A DNA stretch of 64,000 nucleotides from Gordius sp. MW1 (taxonomy: Eukaryota; Nematomorpha; Gordioida; Gordea; Gordiidae). Positions 12,571-23,546 of the stretch are shown here, one piece after another. The translations under genes and the position numbers were made by a program. Position 1 is the stretch's first letter; each line of letters opens with the position of its first letter. The notes under the pieces are model-generated. The model was not told where the DNA came from and searched no databases. It saw only the letters and a program-made list of their open reading frames with translations. The stretch covers positions 14,390,501 to 14,454,500 of the forward strand of contig OZ038528.1 in NCBI GenBank assembly GCA_964036665.1, read 5' to 3'.

Positions 12571-13313
12571 TTTTCTAGTTAATCTTAAAACTTTGTTTAA
12601 GTTTTGTAATGGCTTATAGTGGGTCATTTAAATCATTAACATTTATTTTGGCCAAACCATTTTGGATGAAATTTGTTGGTAGAACCATGCCTTTAGTTTT
12701 TATTTTTGGCTTATATTTAAGTTGTTTGTTATATTTATATGCACTTTATTTTTAACAAATTTTTTCAGAGCTTAGATTTACCGGCACAAATTAATTCCCA
12801 ATTTTGATGGAAGTATGTCACCTCATCGATCGCTAAGCACCTCGACACCAATTTTAAATTAATTGTATCGTCTTTAAGCAACCCCTCACAGTAGAATGTT
12901 TTAGAGAAGCACTAATTGTTCGCTGGCGTTTGCAATCAATAGTGACGCGCTCTCGAATTGTGTGAGGTTTTCTCGCAAATCGTACAATGCCCGTTCAAAA
13001 GCCTCGGGCAATTTTTAGGCGCCATTGTGTTTTAATTTTAAACGATGAGGCATCATTTCTACGAAAACTTTTAATGTTGCACTCGGGTGTTTAAAGCATT
13101 TTAATGACAACGTAACGTGGAATAATTTCCTCCAACGATTAGCAATGTAGCAGCTATTCTGGGCGACGCAAGAGCAAAGGCCGTGTTATTTTGTGACGAA
13201 TTGATGCAAAATTTGATGTAATTAGAGTGAAGTTTTACTGTCGCCAACCCCTTAGTTTAAATATTCTTTGAGACTTATTAGAAGAACATGGCACTTAAAT
13301 AGAAGAGAGTTTC
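12571..13313. other. Intergenic, unassigned
   Basis: After PMVK the sequence turns less AT-rich around 12780-13250 (CATCGATCG, CTCGACACC, GACGCGCTCTCG). No open exon with plausible splice sites was found on either strand. It could be a regulatory region or an old repeat. Confidence 0.4.
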
Positions 13314-14505
13314 ATGGGCGTAGCTCCCCTCTAAATCCAAAATTTTTTTTAAAATTATGGCTAAAATTTCAAAAAATAATCCTTTTTTTTCCCTGAATTA
13401 TTATTGCCCCCCTCTTATTCCAATGCTGGCTACCCCTAGTGATGGGAAAACCTCAGGTTTTGTCGACCTAACCTAATAGGTTAGGCTCAAAACCTTTGAG
13501 GTCTTTTAAAAACGCTAACTTCTGCCTCGAGGTTAGAGGCCAATGTTAACCTCAAACCTTGAGGTCAATATGTGTAGACTAACCTAAAGGTTAAATTAGA
13601 GCGTAAAATTAATTTAAACGCTATGAGGTTGGTCAATAGAGATAGCCTAAACCTTTAGGGTTAATTTAATTTATCTAAGGTCAATATTTTTTTATATACC
13701 CTAAAATTTCAACTTAATCACGGTCTTTCACTTTGTCTGCTTTATTTTTTACATATATAATTAGAAATTTTAAGATTTATTTTAATTCTTCAATTTTTAA
13801 GTAAAAAATCGAGATTAGGGTTTTAAATATATACCTACCTATACACTGTTTTATATTTAATTGCCACCATTTTGTAACCGCAACTAACATCATCATAAGC
13901 ATAACAGACTACTTTCACATGGAGAAGATAAAAGTAGCTAGATACAATACAACCACTATCAATCACGCTACATCGCACACAAAAGGAATATGTTACAAAA
14001 TGTTGGTAATATAAAATAAAACACTTTATAGAGGTAGGTTATTGATAAACTCAAAGCTTAATTTTTTCCATAAAAATTAAATAATTATAATAAAATAAAT
14101 TTTTATCGTTAGTTTGCTTTATTTTTAATCTGAATAAACCTTAAAATTCCTATTTTATATTATATAAGTAAAATAAATAAGACAAAGTGCTAAATGACCA
14201 TGAATAAGTTGAAATTTTACAGTATATAAATAAATATTGACCTTGGTCAATTAAATTAACCTAAAGCTTTAGGCTATATATATTGATCAACCTAATAGCG
14301 TTTAGGTTAATTTTACGCTCTAACCTAAGCTATTAAGCTTCTTAATTGACCTCGAGGTTTAATGTTAATTTTTACTTTAAACCTTGATGCAGAGGTTAGC
14401 GTTTCTAAAAGACCTTAGAGGTTTTAAAGGAACCTCTAACCCAGCCTAAGGTTGACCTGAGCTTGACTCACGCCTAACTTTTTCCCACCACTAGCTACGC
14501 CCATG
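13314..14505. repeat. GGGCGTAG-family repeat, interrupted by a hAT-like element
   Basis: The left part, 13314-13436, reads from CATGGGCGTAGC to AATGCTGGCTACCCC. The right part, 14494-14505, supplies GCTACGCCCATG, the matching inverted end. Between them sits the 1.06 kb fold-back element at 13437-14493. The repeat must have been present before that insertion. Confidence 0.75.
13429..14501. mobile_element. hAT-like fold-back element with long inverted repeats
   Basis: The element spans 13437-14493 (1057 bp). Ends are TAGTGATGGGAAAA and, reversed, TAGTGGTGGGAAAAA. Roughly 300 bp arms are imperfectly inverted, full of CCTAACC / GGTTAGG, CCTCGAGGTT and GACCTCAAGG words; the centre is AT-rich and non-coding. 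The 8-bp flanks are GCTACCCC (13429-13436) and GCTACGCC (14494-14501), one mismatch, as expected of a hAT target-site duplication. Confidence 0.8.
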
Positions 14506-14990
14506 GTAATTTGGCAAAAACGTGTTATGTATAAATAATAAAAGACACACTAAAAAATGAAATAAAAATTTTAAAATTGGAATATTTCAATTAAAACTAG
14601 AAAACAATTTATAAAAGGTTGATATATTTTAAAGGCTATGATGATTTATCGATAATTAAAAAAGACGTACAAATTGTTTACAGATATTTTATAGACATGT
14701 AAATAATGGGTTTTATATTATAATATTTTTACAAAAAGTATTAAAATTGATATATGCATTTATATAAAAATATTAAAATAAGAAATTAAATCAAAATTTT
14801 TACTATATATTTTATAAATTTATGAAGATTGTTCTACTAACCATATTATATTATTAAACAAGGCGCTCAATGAGTGGGAGTTTGGCTTGGTCTTTAATTT
14901 TTAAAATTATTAGCGCTTGTAAATTTAATATTGAACTTTTTGTTATAAACGAGGAAATCGAAAAATTTTGCCATATCTCCCACCCCAAAT

Positions 14991-15040
14991 TTTATTTAAA
15001 CATGACTATATATAAAGATATATAGTCATGTTTAAATAAA
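14991..15040. repeat. Perfect 23-bp palindrome with a 4-base loop
   Basis: The arm at 14991-15013 (TTTATTTAAACATGACTATA...) is the exact reverse complement of 15018-15040, with AAAG between. Such a structure can extrude as a cruciform. It is not an end of any element I can identify. Confidence 0.9.
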
Positions 15041-15948
15041 TTTTTTTAAATTATAAAATCTTTCTTTTTATCACAAAATATAAATTAGTTTGAAATTTTA
15101 AAGTCGAATCGAGATTTAAAACGATGACAAGATTGAAAAATTCTGATTAATACTGAGCACTTTCAAGTTAAAATAATGGAAATTTTGGATTTTTTACTAT
15201 GCACATTAATACCGAGCATATTTTATTGATAGTTTTTTTATTTTTCATTAAACAAACATTTAATATTATAATAATTTTCTTACATTCAAAGTCGTTGAAG
15301 TTGAAGACGTAAATTAGCGCGTGTTTGCGTTGCATTTATATAAAATGGCGATATTTTTAAGCACAATGTCATAAGTTCTTCACTTTTTTGCCAATAATAA
15401 TTGTCGAGCAAGGTGCGGTGACTTGTGTATTTAAAATCCTGAGTTGTGTAAAGTCAAAACAATTTGTGAACACCAACGGGGTTATGGAACATTGTATTTA
15501 AAATTATTTAAAGAAAAGAGTTTATTGCGTCCGATAGATGGTGATAATTTAAACATCGTTATACCTCTCACAGTTATATAAAAACTGTATATAAACTAGT
15601 GATGTGTTAAAAAGCGTCATTTTAGACCAGCCTTTAAAAGAAGTAAACAGACTGAAGTACCCTGGTCATTATAAATGTCCATCGTAAGACGCGTTTCCGT
15701 GTAAGGTCCCTTTTTTTCTAATTCGCTCCCCCATGGTCCTAAATTGTAGATAAAATTACTATGGGGCGAGCGCGCTTGTTTTTATATCTTTTCTAGTTAC
15801 ATTAACCATCACATTGATGAAACAAAAAGGCATGAGGAGGAGGGGGTACTTTGATCACAATAACAATCAGCTAACACCCCCTAAGCATATATATAATGCT
15901 CCATCAGGGTCTCGATAATAAAATAATACACTAGTGGTCGGTTTGTAA

Positions 15949-16001
15949 CACACCCACACTAAATGTATTCCCAAGAAAAGGAGACTAACAGTGTGGGTGT
16001 G
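15949..16001. repeat. Spaced inverted repeat CACACCCACACT / AGTGTGGGTGTG
   Basis: CACACCCACACT at 15949-15960 and its exact reverse complement at 15990-16001, with a 29-base spacer. Origin unknown; possibly the ends of a very short or collapsed element. Confidence 0.7.
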
Positions 16002-16186
16002 GCTCTTTTTATTAAGATTAAGAGACTACCTCAACAGACCGTAGGGCGCGCCTTCTAGCACGCCCTTCACAACACTAATATAAACACGCGAATGCAATGT
16101 TCTTGCAAAATATGAAGGCAATCAATCAAAAACTGTTGGAAATCTTAACAAAGAAACGCACATATAAAATAAAGTCAATTCGCCCC

Positions 16187-17359
16187 TACTGTTTCGATCT
16201 CGTCTTGAACTCGAAAGCAAAATCCCGTCTCGGCCTAGAAAAACATTGATCTCGTCTTGGTAAGAATTGTCTCGTCTTTTAAAAATAATTATAACATATA
16301 TTTTTTTCTGGCTCTTATAAATTATTATATAAGATATAAATTTGCCAAAATCGAACCAATTTTTGAACTTTATCTTCAAAACAGAAGCTTGAGTAACTTA
16401 AGGTAGGAAGCAATGATATAAGTGTTATATACTAATTGAATCAAAGGTATAAAGTTGCTAATTAATAATTTTATTTTCTGACTAAGGCTTAATAAAAAAA
16501 TAAAGTTTAATCTATTACAATGTTTTCTAATAGTCAGAGACGCCTTCGAAACAATCTTTCGGTAGGCAGAGTCGCCGGGGTGCCCAGAAAATCTCGAGCC
16601 ATTGCTGCTAAATTGGGATTGTTATATTTGTTAATTAGTAATTTTTAAAGATTATCTTTTATATATATTAACTGTTAAATGCTAAGATTTTCTGAAGCAT
16701 TTAGGTTGGCTGAAAAAAAGTTTTTGGGCAGTTTAATTCCTTGTTAACTTTAGTAGGGTGAAGGTTAAATCCTCATGGTGGTAACGTTTAAGATGTCGCT
16801 GAAGACCTGAAGTATTGCTATCTGTCATTTTTACTGATTTAAAGCAGAATTTACACTTCCCCTTTTTATATAATTTATTCTTAAATACTGTGAAATGTAT
16901 AAACAGCTTGCTCTTTTTTGAATTGGATGATAAACTTGTTTCGCGTGAACTCATTATAGGTCTTAGATTTTTATATTTTTTAATAATGCCATAAAAATAA
17001 GTAATAAATACATAATCAATTGTTCATATACCCTAAAGGCCACTAATACTATGCTGTCTATGAATAAGATTATTTTACTTGAATTTTGCGCGAAGCGGAT
17101 AATTAGGCGCTTAAGTAATTTAGTATCAAATGTTTAAAATCATATTAATTTGCATTTAATATCTTAAATGTAAATCTCATAAGATAAAAATTTTTAATTT
17201 AATGTTTCAATAGTTAAACATAAAAATTAAAGCCGAGATCTCGCTGATTAAATCTCGTCGCGAGGGAAAAATTCTCGTCTCAATCTCGACTCAATTTTTC
17301 GAATTCTCGTCTCGGTTCGAGAAGAGATCGAGATTTTTCTCGGTTTTTCCGCATCACTA
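16187..17359 (-). mobile_element. Degenerate hAT transposon with a BED zinc-finger remnant
   Basis: The left end is TACTGTTTCGATCTCG and the right end reversed is TAGTGATGCGG, followed on both sides by CTCG-rich subterminal repeats (CTCGTCT, CCGAGA). The interior holds a - strand BED zinc-finger reading frame (16733-16954). No clear 8-bp target duplication was found, so the boundaries are approximate. The AT-rich stretch at 16320-16520 resembles 22630-22820. Confidence 0.65.
16733..16954 (-). pseudogene. BED-type zinc finger of a hAT transposase, fragment
   Basis: A 73-residue reading frame. After a serine-rich start it carries KGKCKFC (C-x2-C), then SGLQRHLKRYHHE with two histidines in the BED spacing. 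BED fingers sit at the N terminus of hAT transposases and bind the element's ends. The frame stops soon after the finger and no catalytic RNase H-like or dimerisation segment is seen downstream, so the transposase is truncated and presumed inactive. Confidence 0.7.
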
Positions 17360-17755
17360 TATGGGGCGACAAAAATGTGTGGAGATATTAGACCATATCT
17401 TTATAGTGTATAGTTGAAACGACAGGTCATTTGAGTTTGAGGCAAAGCTACACCACAAATTAAATTCTAATTTGCCTGATATTGCGGATCAAGATACTAT
17501 ACTTGTTTTTATTTAAAACCCATTTATTTAGTTGTATAATGAAGAAATTAAGCAAGGATAAATATAGTGTTATTTTGTAATTGAACTCAATGGATTCAAA
17601 TAAAATATTATTATCAGAATATTACCTCCTAACAAATTGAGATTTTGGATTGAAAGATTTTTGTCAAAATTTAATTTAAAAGTTAAAATATATACAGATA
17701 ATTAAAAAATTTCATAGTGTTTTGGTCCTCTGCGCAACTATAAATACTTTTAATT
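17360..17755. other. Unassigned AT-rich spacer
   Basis: Separates the degenerate hAT from the inverted RhoGAP fragment. No LTR, terminal repeat or coding signal was recognised. Confidence 0.4.
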
Positions 17756-19537
17756 TATAAGATACCAAATGCTGTTATGCATGCGTTTATTTATGAATAA
17801 CTATATTGCCAATATACGATGGTGAATAAGGTGTTAATGTCATTGAAGGATGAAAGTTGATTTACAATGAATCTGTAGTACATTTTATAAACAATAAATA
17901 TATCCCATAATCAAAAAATCATTTAATATTATATATAATATTTAAATATGGAAGCTCGTTGAAGGCTTTGGTAATATTGACCACATTTAATACCATATGA
18001 AGTTATAAATTTCTTAGTATAGCAACATGAGTTTCAGACGGCAGACTGTATATGTTTATAACCCCTTAAAAGATTCAAAATTATTACAACTTTAAATACT
18101 AGGTATTTTGGTTTATGCGACCTACCCGTCGTAGCAGTACTGGAAGTGGCTGCAGTGAAGGTTGTTAACAGGAAGAGGAAAATGAAATGTAGAACGGTAG
18201 GTCAAGTTAGAGTGAGGATCGACACTTTTAGCGCCTGATTCATCGCCTTTTTCGTGGCTCCCCCCCAAAAGGTTTTGCTCTTAACAATAATAGGTTTAGC
18301 CGTGGTGGGCCCCTTGTACATTTTAGAATAAATACGAGATTAATTAAAACCATTCAAAGAAGGCAACGGCATATGGCCAGTACCCGCCCTCCCCATAATG
18401 GTATGTCGCCTGAGGATGCGTTTTCGATCTCACTTTAAGTTGGATGATTGTTTCTGGTGTGAACAATCGAGAGATGGAGATTTGGGTGAGTCGGGTCGGT
18501 ATAAATTGAGTGAATTCCTGCTGAGTCATGCTAGATGTCGATGTTGTTTGGAAAACTTAGCATTAGAGCAGCCACTTGACTTGTAAGAGGCAGACGTTGG
18601 CTTATATTTAAGGAAAACCGTAGGATATGGTTAGAGGTAATTTCGAACTAATAGATGACGTATTGCCGATTTAGTATTCGGCGCATTTATCAGCCTTCTT
18701 GTCCAGCTTATCGACATCAAAGTAATTATAATTATTGTAGAAGTCATTGCGTATCTTACCCAGGTTCGGTCATATCCATTTCACTCACGTCTCCTTCCCT
18801 ACTACTTGAACAGCTGTGATTTCCACTATCACAAGTTGGAACAGTCAGCATCGCTGTTTGCCTGGCGCCTGAACCTTTGCCGTTATTGAATCTACGGACA
18901 CCCGACGGGTGTAAGGAGTGCGGCTCTAAATCTTTTATTCATTTGCGATATGGACAGAGAATTTTAGTTCTCTTTAAATAACTCACAAGTTTCCGTTGTG
19001 CCAATAGAGTTCCCGCTTTCGAAGGCAGCTACCGTGTATTTATTTTGATTTGGTGATTTAGTAAGTTGAGTCTCTTCATTTTTGCTCGTTTTCATAATGT
19101 AAGGGAAGTTGATGATGGGGATGGAACGCAAGGAAGAAGGATTAAGGTACTCCCCGCCAGAGGCTAGCGTCCCAAATCCACTATCATTTTTGTAACAAGA
19201 CAAAACATTATCGTCGAAGCCAAGAGTTTTGACAACAATGTTCCCATATGGCATAGGTTAAATGGGCTGAAATGATGAACATACCGCTTGATTGTTGATT
19301 GGTATTTTATTTTGGCTGTGATAATTTTCGGGGGGCGGTCACGCGTTATGAGCTGCTTAACGAGGAAATCGAAAGTAGCAGGATTTTTAGGCTTGGTTCC
19401 GCAATTGACATTTCTAAAGAATGGATGGCTGCCAACATAATCTACTAATAAATGAGAATTTGGATAGGTGCCATTATAAACTCCATCATAACACCCCGCG
19501 CTTATCTTGTGCATAAATTAGGTTTTTCGGGGCCATA
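17756..19537 (-). pseudogene. Inverted partial copy of the RhoGAP gene's last exon and 3' flank
   Basis: The - strand matches about 54419-56240: the middle and end of the last ARHGAP21/23-like exon, its stop region and about 270 bp beyond. Shared peptide blocks include [38 protein letters not shown], DSGFGTLAS and NPSSLRSIP. Frameshifts and stops break it into short frames (18964-19254, 19164-19514, 18344-18529). The copy starts mid-exon, with no intron or RhoGAP domain. It is directly joined at about 19540 to a truncated LTR-retroelement in the same orientation. It is non-functional as a protein gene. Confidence 0.93.
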
Positions 19538-19616
19538 AAAGTTTTGGTTAATATTAACCTTGATATATTGTTTGTTCATCCCCAAACTTGTGTAATTTTT
19601 CACATGTAAAGTATAA

Positions 19617-19820
19617 TCATATTGGCAGATATGGTGTGGCAAAATTTTGCAAAGTGTCTTCTTCTTTGGAATTTGTAGCATTCTTTATAAAATGCTGGGC
19701 ACATGTTGACTTCATGCACCTTTCCACACCTCTCCTTAGTATAGATGTTGACTCTTGGTGAACAAATTCTTTGTGGTAAAATGTTTGAATTTTGGCTTCT
19801 TCCTTTTTTGCAAATTCCAT
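19617..19820 (-). pseudogene. gag fragment of the LTR-retroelement
   Basis: A 67-residue open piece of gag that parallels 63540-63780 (shared words: EFAKKE, AQHF, EEDTLQNFA). In the other copy this segment runs into a zinc-knuckle-like motif and an aspartic protease. Here the knuckle cysteines are partly lost, and the frame ends before any protease. It is a relic. Confidence 0.75.
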
Positions 19821-20021
19821 TGCTTCAACTAATTTATATAAATCATTAAACGTAATAGTACTCCTTCATTATTAATTGCATCAGACCATCGAGTTCTTAT
19901 TTCAATTTCAAGAGCTTTATTTTGGATGCCATCATAGACTAGATAGACTGCTCATGCCATATGTTCCATATGTTAAATTGTGTGTCATATTTCCAGCCAT
20001 TTTAAAGAGTACAACTGGTGT

Positions 20022-20593
20022 ATTTCAACTAGTGTTGTAAAAAACCAAGGTTTAAGATTGGTCGCCTACAAGGGTTAGCGTTTTTTTCACCCTAACCCTT
20101 TTAGTGTTAGGTAAATTTTTTTGGTTCGCTCTTGGCGTTTGGCGCTTTTGTAAAAAACACCCAAAGGGCCCTTTTGGTGAGAAAGAGGGTAAAAGAGGGG
20201 GGGGGGCGGTGTTTGGTGAGAAAGAGGGTAAAAAATAAGGGGGGCAAACCAACGGGACAAAAAAGGGAGGGGGGCAATGTTCTTAATTTATTTTATTTTT
20301 TTAAATTAAAAATGATAAAACCCAAAACGACCAAAACTAAACCAAAAGGTTACCAAAATAAGTCACCTAAACGTTAAGAGTGTTTTTTTGTAAAAACGCC
20401 AACCGCCAAAGGTCGACCAAAATAATTCACCCAACACCCTTTGGGTGTTTTTTACAAAAGCGCCAAACGCCAAGGGCGAACCAAAAAGATTCACCTAACA
20501 CTGAAAGGGTTAGGCGTAATATATACACCAATTACCAAGCTTGGCAACACGCTGGGAAAAACAGCCAGCCGTTTTTACAACACTAATTTCAAC
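20022..20593. mobile_element. hAT-like MITE with a perfect 8-bp target duplication
   Basis: The element spans 20030-20585 (556 bp). Ends are TAGTGTTGTAAAAA and ...TTTTTACAACACTA. Long subterminal inverted arms include a perfectly inverted stretch around GGCGCTTTTGTAAAAAACAC (20141) and its complement near 20445. ATTTCAAC flanks both sides (20022-20029 and 20586-20593). The inverted retroelement copy keeps the uninterrupted site at 63103-63110. Short open frames inside are by-products of the repeats. A fragment of the same family end lies near 45566. Confidence 0.93.
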
Positions 20594-21865
20594 TATGACA
20601 TTTTGCGCTGTTCCATTTTGTTCCAACATAAGAACTCAGGATAAACAATATTCTTTCCATAAGTAAGTACTATTTTATAATCTATATCATATATATTTAG
20701 AATTTTAAGTTCCCAATCAAATCCTCAGCTTTTTAAAACATAAATTCATAAGATTAAAGGGGAGTTGCCATTCTAGCAATTTTTGATTTTCCAGCATAGG
20801 TAAACCTATAAACCTTTATTATCGCTTTTATTAAGATTTTTAATTACAACACTAAATACTATATTATTTGATCTTATTTTGATAATTTGTAACTAACACT
20901 TTTAATTCACCTATTAAGAAAAAGATATACTGCTCTTTCAGAAAAAGGTCAATCAGATGAATTTTATTATTATTATATATAGTACAATTTCATTTAAAGA
21001 AATGCAGGACATGTAAGCCTTTATAGCTATTTCTATGGATGAAATGGCTATAAGCAAAAATATTCATTGGGATGGTAATCAGTATCATGGGTAATTAGCT
21101 ATAGAACTGAAACTTTATTTTTTAAAAGTTATATTGATTTTCAAATTTGAATATACATGCCTCTGGGGCTTTTTTTACGGCAACGGTAATCAATTGTACC
21201 TGAAACCTTGTATTAGGTGTACTATCAGAACTCCTACAAAATATAGTGTCAGAGAGTAACACATTCAGCCAGGTGTGTGATGGGCTTTCTGCTAATAGTA
21301 AATTGACTTGTATTGAATGCATTTCTTTTTTTTCATCTATTTCTAATTATTGTTTAAATAATAAAAAAAAACATAAATTTATATTAAATAAAATATTTTA
21401 TCATCTAATCAGTTCTAATTTTTTTAATACATTAAACAATCACCTTATTAATCAAGATTTTACACATATTAATTTAATAGTTTTGAAAAATTTTAAAATT
21501 CTTTTTTATAATCATTCCCGTAATATAATTCAAAAATTAAGAATATATATAAGAATTAAATTGAATAAAAATGTTTTGGCCAATAACAGTCATTTTACCT
21601 TACAAGTTTATATATTTGAACTAACGTTAATAAACTAATATTATACATAATATAGATGGCGCTATATTTATTAAATAAACATGAGATTTATTTTAGAATG
21701 CTGATTTTGATATCTACCCAATTCAATATTTTTTATTTACCTTTTTATGATTATTTAATTTACAAAAATTACTAATATCTATATAATCATTATTTTACCA
21801 TGTTCACATAAAAATGGCGGAAAAAAGGGTACACATTTTGTGTTTTGATAAGTCTCTCTAGTTTA

Positions 21866-22130
21866 TGGGTGCCATTGCCATGTAGAAATTGGTCTCTTAG
21901 ACTTTCATCTAGTTGAATTTTAATTTTTTTAACTTTATATACTCTTTTTTTGAACGTAAGAATATTCTAAAAACGACGTTTTAAAATTAGAAAAATATAA
22001 AACGGGTATAAAACAAAAAAAATATAATTCAAAGGCGTCGCATGTGTCATCTATTAAAAGTAGCCAGCTGTCGGCCAATGATTACTTTGCTATAAAAATA
22101 CCAATTTTTTGTTTAAGTGCATTTGTGGAA
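21866..22130. other. Unassigned spacer
   Basis: AT-rich sequence between the inverted retroelement and a GC-richer retrotransposon relic. No feature seen. Confidence 0.4.
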
Positions 22131-22500
22131 TATTGAGAGGGCGGGCAGCGACGGCTGATTTCCTTAAAAATCTTAATAGCGGCCGGACCAAGTCCCAGAG
22201 CACGAGGCAATGATAGGGGTAAAGATACTAGAGGGTAGGAGGGCCTGGTATTTTACCGTTTTGCGGTGTTCAGCGAGGGTCAGAGCGTTGTAGTTCTGGT
22301 TAGAGGGGCGAAAATGTCTATGCAGGTGAAATCCCATTTATGGGGTAGACCATTTTGCCAAGGGATCAGGGTAGAGCCGTCTGGTCGCATCCTTCCTTCC
22401 AACGAAGGGTCTGACGGCTCTAAACGGGCGGAATGTTGGCTTTTTTAAGAGCGGCTTGGATAAGGCTATTCACCTTTTCGTGCCTTATGTATTTAAATTT
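22131..22500 (-). pseudogene. Retrotransposon polyprotein C-terminal relic (RPDG...WD motif)
   Basis: The - strand near 22390 reads RPDGSTLIPWQNG, then WDFTCIDIFAP, and after a frameshift AEHRKTVKYQALLP. I recognise this order (RPDG-x-PW-x-G, WD-x-T-x-D-x-AP, then K-x2-KY) from the ends of reverse-transcriptase-like predicted proteins repeated in many invertebrate genomes. The spacing of the acidic residues would suit a PD-(D/E)XK nuclease, but that is inference. Several stops and frameshifts make it dead. The GC content is clearly above its surroundings. Confidence 0.55.
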
Positions 22501-22619
22501 ACTGAGGCAATGTAAGGGGTGCCTTGCATAAATGTCTATCTCTGGGAGCAGTTGCGGTAAAAATATTCCTTTGAATAGGAAATCCCTAGTCTAAGGGCCA
22601 TGGAGTATGCTAGCTCTGG

Positions 22620-23234
22620 ATCCTCCAATTGTTATATAAAATATAAATTTGTAAAATGGAACAAATTTTGTATCTCAAACCCTAAAACACAAGCTAGATG
22701 AGTAACTTTAGTTAAAAAGCATTAATAGTTATATGGTACTCGACTTGAAGGTGTAAAGTTGATAATTAATAAATTTTGTTTCCTTGCTAAGGCTCAATAA
22801 AAAGATAAAGTTTAATAATATCATCATATTTTTAACATAATGTATTTATTGAGATCTTATAGAATAAAGTTAAAATAATGACAAAAATGCGAGACTATAC
22901 TTTCAAAAATATTATCATTATTTATAACAAGTAATTATCTGAACATTGCAAATACAATAAAATAGGCATTATTGTTAGAAAAAAGTTTTTAGATCCTACG
23001 TTAATTGCACATATATAATTTTGCGCTGTTCGAAGATATTTGAAATGGAGTTAAGTTTATTTAAATCATATTTTATAAAAATTAATTTGCTTTAGTTCAA
23101 TTCGGGCCGGGCTCGGGCCTCGCCAGCCCGAGGCCCAATTATTTTTATCAACTGCCCAAGCCGGGCCAGAAAACCGATGGAGCCGGGCTGGGCTTAGGCC
23201 GGGTCTGGCTTTGGGCGGCCCGTGCAGGCCTCTA
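22620..23234. mobile_element. hAT-type element, left end lost
   Basis: The right end, read inward, is TAGAGGCCTGCACGGGCCG, followed by a 130-bp tract dominated by GGCCCG / CGGGCC words. The related end of the element at 46105 is TAGGGGCCTGC. The AT-rich interior resembles 16320-16520. No matching left end or 8-bp duplication of the flank (TCCATATT) was found. No real coding. Confidence 0.6.
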
Positions 23235-23546
23235 TCCATATTTAATATCGCCGAAAAAATTGCATGCATTTGTATGTACAAAACCTTAGCTTTTTATAAT
23301 ATGACATTACCTTTTTATAATATGTTTTTTATGCAAAAGCATTAAATACCATTAAAAGTAATAATTTTATAAAATTGGGTATAGCTTGGCAAATCATGCA
23401 CCTAAACGACTATACACGAGCTAACGTCGGGTAGTAATTGGTCTTGAAACGGGGGATTGTACAAGGTAGAGACGAATCCAGGGAAGATGCTCCTTCGCAG
23501 GCTATATAATTGGTGACAGGATCAGGCTTAAAATCATAATCATATC

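Larger units (their letters stand above)
14502..16186. other. Intergenic, unassigned, with two palindromes
   Basis: AT-rich with no recognisable gene. It holds a perfect 23-bp inverted repeat at 14991-15040 and a spaced 12-bp inverted repeat at 15949-16001, listed separately. A mildly GC-rich patch at 15270-15800 includes GGGGCGAGCGCGC at 15764; its function is not evident. Confidence 0.4.
19538..21865 (-). mobile_element. Truncated LTR-retroelement, inverted copy (leader plus gag)
   Basis: The - strand is homologous to 61912-63835 on the + strand. From 21865 downward it holds the long AT-rich non-coding leader or LTR, then the start of gag at about 20010, then gag to just before the protease. 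There the sequence breaks off at about 19540 and passes into RhoGAP-derived DNA. Relative to the other copy about 230 bp of gag is deleted, and a 556-bp hAT-like element (20030-20585) is inserted just upstream of the gag start. Confidence 0.88.

Noticed and set aside
20132-20377. 81-residue basic frame
   Set aside because: It lies within the hAT-like MITE; the composition comes from G-rich inverted arms.
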